A stretch of 6,210 nt of DNA from Phycisphaerales bacterium (GTDB lineage Bacteria; Planctomycetota; Phycisphaerae; Tepidisphaerales; Tepidisphaeraceae), in the NCBI GenBank assembly GCA_028288905.1, contig JAQGHJ010000936.1:1-6210 (forward strand), given 5' to 3'. Of this stretch, positions 5,773-6,210 are shown in pieces. The notes beneath the pieces are model-generated. The model searched no databases and was not told the DNA's origin. It saw only the letters and a list, made by a program, of their open reading frames with translations. Numbering within the stretch: the first letter of the stretch is position 1; each line of letters starts with the position of its first letter. The translations under genes and the position numbers were made by a program.

Positions 5773-6210
5773 TCAGACCGGCACGAGCGCCCCGCCCGCC
5801 GTCAGCCGGTGCCGCTCCCCGAGCCGCAGGGGCCAGTAGTTCGGCCCGTGTCCGACGGGCAGACCGGTCGCCAGCGGGACGCCGAGCCGCCGCGCCACCC
5901 GCCCGAACGCCTCGCCGAGACCGTCGGCGAGCGGGACGACCGGCCGCAGCGGTACGGCGGGCCGGCCGTCCCCGCCGGCCATCGTCGGGGACTCGTCGCC
6001 GCAGTCGGTGAAGTCGCCGAGCATGACCGCGACCGCTCCGTCGAACATGCCGGCCTGCTCGAGTTGGACGACCATGCGGTCGACGCGGTACAGCCGCTCG
6101 CCGACCTCCTCGAAGAACAGGATCTTCCCCCGCGCGTCCGGCTGCCACGGCGTGCCGGCCAAGCTCGCCCAGAGCGACAGGTTCCCGCCGACCACGTCGC
6201 CGGCCACGTC
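5773..6210 (-). CDS. S66 family LD-carboxypeptidase (LdcA/MccF-like), C-terminal part
   Basis: The last 145 residues of an S66 serine peptidase are present; the N-terminal half, with the catalytic Ser, lies beyond the right edge. The GTG at 6207 is not the true start: the frame is open to the window edge and GGNLSLWASLAGTPW (fragment residues 8-22) is an internal, conserved block of the family. The catalytic Glu is seen in ILFFEEVGE (Glu34 of the fragment), followed by YRVDRMVVQLEQAGMFD and GDFTDC, and the catalytic His in GLPVGHGPNYWPL (His121). Family members cleave the L,D bond before the terminal D-Ala of peptidoglycan tetrapeptides during wall recycling, or detoxify microcin C-type amides; which applies here is open. 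The Glu-to-His spacing of 87 is longer than the roughly 70 of the classic enzymes, owing to a Gly/Pro-rich stretch at about fragment residues 71-98. It ends convergently with the branching enzyme gene. Confidence 0.92.
   Translation of the reverse strand, partial: DVAGDVVGGNLSLWASLAGTPWQPDARGKILFFEEVGERLYRVDRMVVQLEQAGMFDGAVAVMLGDFTDCGDESPTMAGGDGRPAVPLRPVVPLADGLGEAFGRVARRLGVPLATGLPVGHGPNYWPLRLGERHRLTAGGALVPV

Overview
This window is very GC-rich. Its protein families point to a planctomycete, most likely near Gemmataceae. That placement is inferred from three things: eukaryote-like glycogen branching enzyme, lipid-enzyme genes of planctomycete flavour, and the near absence of Shine-Dalgarno sequences. 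It was not tested by a search. Six protein-coding genes are supported; two of them run off the window edges.

Layout. Positions 1-2573 hold three minus-strand genes, transcribed from right to left: a long PlsC-type acyltransferase (1347-2573), a membrane protein of the PAP2/sphingomyelin-synthase-related superfamily (685-1350), and a class 3 lipase-fold hydrolase (1-631, C-terminus cut off by the window). The first two overlap by an ATGA, and a 53-base gap separates the second from the third, so they look like one lipid-metabolism operon. Upstream on the same strand is an unrecognised gene for a 209-residue soluble protein (2724-3353). A divergent promoter region of about 155 bases separates that gene from a plus-strand glycogen branching enzyme of the eukaryotic GH13_8 type (3510-5576). 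Next is a convergent gap of about 196 bases. It holds a GC-rich hairpin and, on the minus strand, a start-less stretch resembling the first transmembrane segment of a chemoreceptor or sensor kinase. The right edge holds the C-terminal part of a minus-strand S66 LD-carboxypeptidase (5773-6210).

How they fit together. The acyltransferase, the head-group/phosphatase-type enzyme and the lipase could build and remodel a membrane lipid. The branching enzyme adds alpha-1,6 branches to glycogen and has no other glycogen gene beside it here. The S66 peptidase acts on peptidoglycan peptides or related amide substrates. The two divergent genes share an unusual start context: a TANNNT hexamer exactly 8 bases before ATG and no ribosome binding site. 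This suggests leaderless transcripts. I saw no mobile element, CRISPR array, tRNA or rRNA.
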